From Bacteroidota bacterium (GTDB lineage Bacteria; Bacteroidota; Bacteroidia; Bacteroidales; Porphyromonadaceae), in the NCBI GenBank assembly GCA_023396255.1, contig JAEWWU010000004.1:124001-188000 (forward strand): 64,000 nt of DNA. Direction: 5' to 3'. The notes below the pieces were generated by a model. It saw nothing but the letters and a program-made list of their open reading frames with translations, was not told the origin of the DNA and made no database searches. The first letter of the stretch is position 1, and the number at the start of each line of letters is the position of its first letter. Made by a program: the position numbers and the translations under genes. Positions 61,864 through 64,000 of the stretch are shown here, one piece after another.

Positions 61864-62380
61864 ATAAGAAGGAAACACAAGAACTGAACTCAAGAGATGG
61901 CATTTAAGCAATTCAAACTTATCTACCATCCGTTTCCATTCTTTTCTTTTGCTGTTTCTTGGAAATTTGAGTTTCCCCTCCCTTTTTCTTACGATCAGAC
62001 GAATAAGCAAATAATCACACAAGTCTATTACAATGTAGACATATTGTTCACAACTTCTACACACTCTTCTGTGTATTCCTTGAAAGACATTGATGCACCG
62101 CTTACAGAACGACAATATTCTAAGATTCTTTCATTTCTTTTTTGCACCAGTTCCATAATATGCCTATACTCGTCTGCTATTTGTGGCTATGGACGCCACA
62201 TTGACTGTCTTTCCAGAAAATCATAAAATCTATATAACACATTCCCACACATAAATTCAGAGACTTATTTCTCTGTTTCCTCTTAAATGCTCCTTATATC
62301 CGCACATCTCCCCACCCCCAAACAAAGCCTTGCAACTTTCAGGGTTCTTGTTTCAGATTGCAATGAACACTTTCCTATTA
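61864..62380. other. Intergenic region after the PPTase gene
   Basis: 517 bp between convergent genes. The open frame on the plus strand at 61897-62226 is rich in Phe, Ser, Tyr and Ile and looks like chance. A small minus-strand frame at 62028-62156 is more protein-like. A weak hairpin CAGAGA/TCTCTG lies at 62258-62275. No RNA gene was recognised. Confidence 0.5.
62028..62156 (-). CDS. Possible small protein of 42 residues
   Basis: Starts MELVQKRNERILEY and is rich in Glu, Lys, Arg and Val, with an amphipathic helical look, unlike the surrounding chance frames. No promoter or homologue is recognised. It could be a remnant of a longer gene, since a neighbouring minus frame (61858-62115) is also open and basic downstream. 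Confidence 0.22.
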   Translation of the reverse strand: MELVQKRNERILEYCRSVSGASMSFKEYTEECVEVVNNMSTL

Positions 62381-63145
62381 TTATGCAGGGTAGAGAAACA
62401 GAAGCAATCGTCGATCAAAGTCGAAGTACTCTTGCAGCCGCCCTTGTCGGTCCTGTAAAAATAATCTGCCAGAGATCTTATTAAAAACGAAATAGGTCGT
62501 TGCTGCTACTCGATTGGATTGGTCAAGTTGCACCTCAATAAGGTATACACCATCATCTTCAGAGACGATTCTCACGGGAAGATTTCTTATTTTCTTTCCT
62601 TTTTGTCCCAATTGTCTTCCAATTTCGTTGGTCGTCAATACCATTAACTTGATAACCTCTTGCTCTGTTGCCAATTTTTTAAGCTGTGGATACTGTTTAA
62701 GGCACCTTTTTACAATCTTGCTTTCGGTGGGAAGGTCGTTCTCGCTCCAAAGGTACCAAGCACCATCTTTTTCCAACCGAAATAGGAGTCTGGATTTGAT
62801 TGAAGAGCGACTTTTTCCCAGCATAGAGACTTTGGTAAAAGAGGCACTACAAAGACTATCCGTAAGAGGAAAAACTGATACAGCCCCCTCTATTCTCTGT
62901 CTAAAATCGGGAACTCGCCTAAAAAATTGCGTTTTTCTATCTTGTAGTTCCTGTTGTACGCAAAACTCTCCATAGATAGCCGTCACTGGAGTATACAAAG
63001 AAGCTAACTCCGCCTCCTTGCCCGGCTGATGCAGTTTGCTCCACTGCTGGGTTAGTTGTACTATTGTTCTTTCGGTCTTTTGCCCCAAAAGAGAGAAAGC
63101 AGACAGTATAACTGCAGAAAAAACAAGAACGTGTCTTTTTGTCAT
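62381..63145 (-). CDS. Exported protein of unknown function, NTF2-like in part
   Basis: A 254-residue protein with a signal peptide (MTKRHVLVFSAVILSAFSLLGQ). The first half (about 25-140) has a pattern similar to NTF2-like/SnoaL folds (WSKLHQPGKEAELASLYTPV, FPLTDSLCSASFTKVSM, KSRLLFRLEKDGAWYLW). The second half has strand-rich segments such as YFVFNKISGRLFLQDRQGRL. No catalytic motif is visible. It follows the DUF4834 gene by 7 nt and is probably in the pssA transcript. Confidence 0.7.
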   Translation of the reverse strand: MTKRHVLVFSAVILSAFSLLGQKTERTIVQLTQQWSKLHQPGKEAELASLYTPVTAIYGEFCVQQELQDRKTQFFRRVPDFRQRIEGAVSVFPLTDSLCSASFTKVSMLGKSRSSIKSRLLFRLEKDGAWYLWSENDLPTESKIVKRCLKQYPQLKKLATEQEVIKLMVLTTNEIGRQLGQKGKKIRNLPVRIVSEDDGVYLIEVQLDQSNRVAATTYFVFNKISGRLFLQDRQGRLQEYFDFDRRLLLFLYPA

Positions 63146-63152
63146 AGTTTAA

Positions 63153-63434
63153 TTATTTCTCCTCGTGGAAGTCTACGTACTCGCCTTGGTCTTTTTCGAA
63201 CTTCTTGCGCGCAATATCTTGCATCTCCATTTTTCCTCCACCGCTTGAGTTTTTTTCTTCACGAGATTGAGATCTAAAACCACTTCTTTGCTGATCCGAT
63301 GCTCGGGCGGAAGCTCCGCGTTTTTCCGCGTTTTGCATCGTTTTTCTAAGGAAATAATGCAAAATACGAGGTAGGTTGATAAAAAACAGATAAGCGATAA
63401 CTGCTATTAGAAATAAAGAGAGCAAAAATGCCAT
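63153..63434 (-). CDS. DUF4834 family small membrane protein
   Basis: A 93-residue protein with one N-terminal membrane helix (MAFLLSLFLIAVIAYLFFIN) and a polar, charged tail ending KKFEKDQGEYVDFHEEK. This layout (hydrophobic helix, RILHYFLRK, Gly/Ser-rich linker, EYVDFEE ending) is typical of DUF4834 in Bacteroidetes. Function is unknown. It lies 21 nt after pssA. Confidence 0.8.
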   Translation of the reverse strand: MAFLLSLFLIAVIAYLFFINLPRILHYFLRKTMQNAEKRGASARASDQQRSGFRSQSREEKNSSGGGKMEMQDIARKKFEKDQGEYVDFHEEK

Positions 63435-63455
63435 ACAGAGGTCTTTGTAGAGTGA

Positions 63456-64000
63456 TTATTTATTTAAGCCTTCGTCCTGCCTCAACTGGCTTCCATTTAG
63501 AATATGGGTAACCAACGAAACCAAAACGTAGAGAACCACTGCAAAACTTATGCCAAGAATTCCCCACAAAAGACAAGCTATTAAACTTCCTCCCACAACA
63601 ATGACCCAACCAATCATCGACTGTTTCTTGTAGCGTTGGTTTATCTCTTTGGTACCGAACATTTTCACCGAAAGCATTCGCACCTCACTAATCATCAACA
63701 AAGAAAAGGCAACCACCAGCACAACTGTCAATTCTGCCCCCCCCGAAGAATTTTCTAAATAATAAACCGTATAACCGCACCAAAAAAGGGCATTAGCAGG
63801 GACGGGAAGACCAAAAAAGTAGTAATGCTGTCGAGTATCATTGTTAAACTTCGCCAGTCTCAGAGCCGCAAAAAGAGGCAGTAATAAGGCTACAAAGGCA
63901 ATAATGGAGGGGTGCAACAAATCCAGAAAGAACCAAGAAGTTTGCCGGGTCAAAAGGGTAAATACAAGCAAGGCAGGGGCCAAGCCAAAACTGACAACAT
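63456..64000 (-). CDS. pssA: CDP-diacylglycerol-serine phosphatidyltransferase, C-terminal part
   Basis: The gene continues beyond base 64000; only the C-terminal 181 residues are visible, without the CDP-alcohol phosphatidyltransferase signature itself. The visible part begins VVSFGLAPALLVF and includes AALRLAKFNND and FFGLPVPANALFW, both typical of PssA, followed by several membrane helices. The enzyme makes phosphatidylserine from CDP-diacylglycerol in the inner membrane. An internal TTG at 63983 is not the start, since the frame is open to the window end. Confidence 0.92.
   Translation of the reverse strand, partial: VVSFGLAPALLVFTLLTRQTSWFFLDLLHPSIIAFVALLLPLFAALRLAKFNNDTRQHYYFFGLPVPANALFWCGYTVYYLENSSGGAELTVVLVVAFSLLMISEVRMLSVKMFGTKEINQRYKKQSMIGWVIVVGGSLIACLLWGILGISFAVVLYVLVSLVTHILNGSQLRQDEGLNK

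Noticed and set aside
61897..62226. 109-codon plus-strand open frame after the PPTase gene
   Set aside because: Rich in Phe, Tyr, Ser and Ile with no family pattern, no promoter and an overlapping, more plausible minus frame; looks like chance.
1..64000. CRISPR arrays, insertion sequences, prophage, tRNA or rRNA genes
   Set aside because: No regular short direct repeats, transposase or integrase frames, cloverleaf-like sequences or rRNA segments were seen in the gaps.

Overview
The window is chromosomal DNA of a Bacteroidetes bacterium, most likely a Porphyromonas species; the exact species cannot be fixed from the sequence alone. The evidence is: promoters of the Bacteroidetes type (TTTG, about 19 nt, TAnnTTTG) and no clear Shine-Dalgarno sequences; a secreted protein with a type IX secretion (T9SS) C-terminal domain; DUF3575, DUF3868, DUF4834 and DUF2023 families; a GldE homologue; and a fimbrial cluster whose major subunit resembles Mfa1 of P. 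gingivalis from its first residues (MKLNKMFL) to an Arg49-Ala50 junction. No tRNA, rRNA, CRISPR, phage or insertion sequence was seen.

Layout. 1-3453: the 5' part of clpB (minus), then an ECF sigma factor translationally coupled to a small membrane protein and a lipoprotein. 3489-8796 (minus): comF, recX, glyA, then cls and tgt. 9500-10799: a TPR membrane protein and ribH. 10896-17978: a TPP-riboswitch thiamine operon, thiS-thiC-[ThiE-like/ThiD/ThiE fusion]-thiG-thiH-thiF. 18051-19703 (minus): class I fumarase. 20308-23457: a 1049-aa leucine-rich-repeat T9SS cargo. 23627-29782: rpsO, pyrH-frr, then rsgA-rnr-rlmN. 30101-32523: hcp with a RIC/ScdA di-iron repair protein, a nitrosative-stress pair. 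32711-36996: MATE pump, prmA, a ComB-like phosphatase, then flavodoxin with DUF2023. 37293-39068: sodB divergent from an exported EEP-family nuclease/phosphatase. 39394-50126: the Mfa-type fimbrial cluster. 50336-55790: trxB, rarA, an M48 lipoprotein peptidase, then gmd and fcl for GDP-L-fucose. 56055-61863: TonB-dependent receptor, argR, ssb, gldE and a phosphopantetheinyl transferase. 62381-64000 (minus): the 3' part of pssA, DUF4834 and an exported protein.

The most novel signal is a dispersed intergenic element of about 95-105 bp found three times (8980-9083, 19891-19985, 37019-37120). It has four alternating half-sites, TTCCCT/AGGGAA/TTCCCT/AGGGAA. Spacings are 37, 14 or 15, and 17 nt in all copies, while the intervening sequence differs. 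In two copies the base next to each half-site changes in step in all four arms (A/T in one copy, G/C in another), which points to conserved base pairing. Other points of interest are the three-domain thiamine fusion, an LR|A junction shared by three fimbrial subunits, a CRP/FNR-like palindrome placed as an activator site before hcp, and several start codons only 4-7 nt downstream of the -7 box, suggesting leaderless mRNAs.
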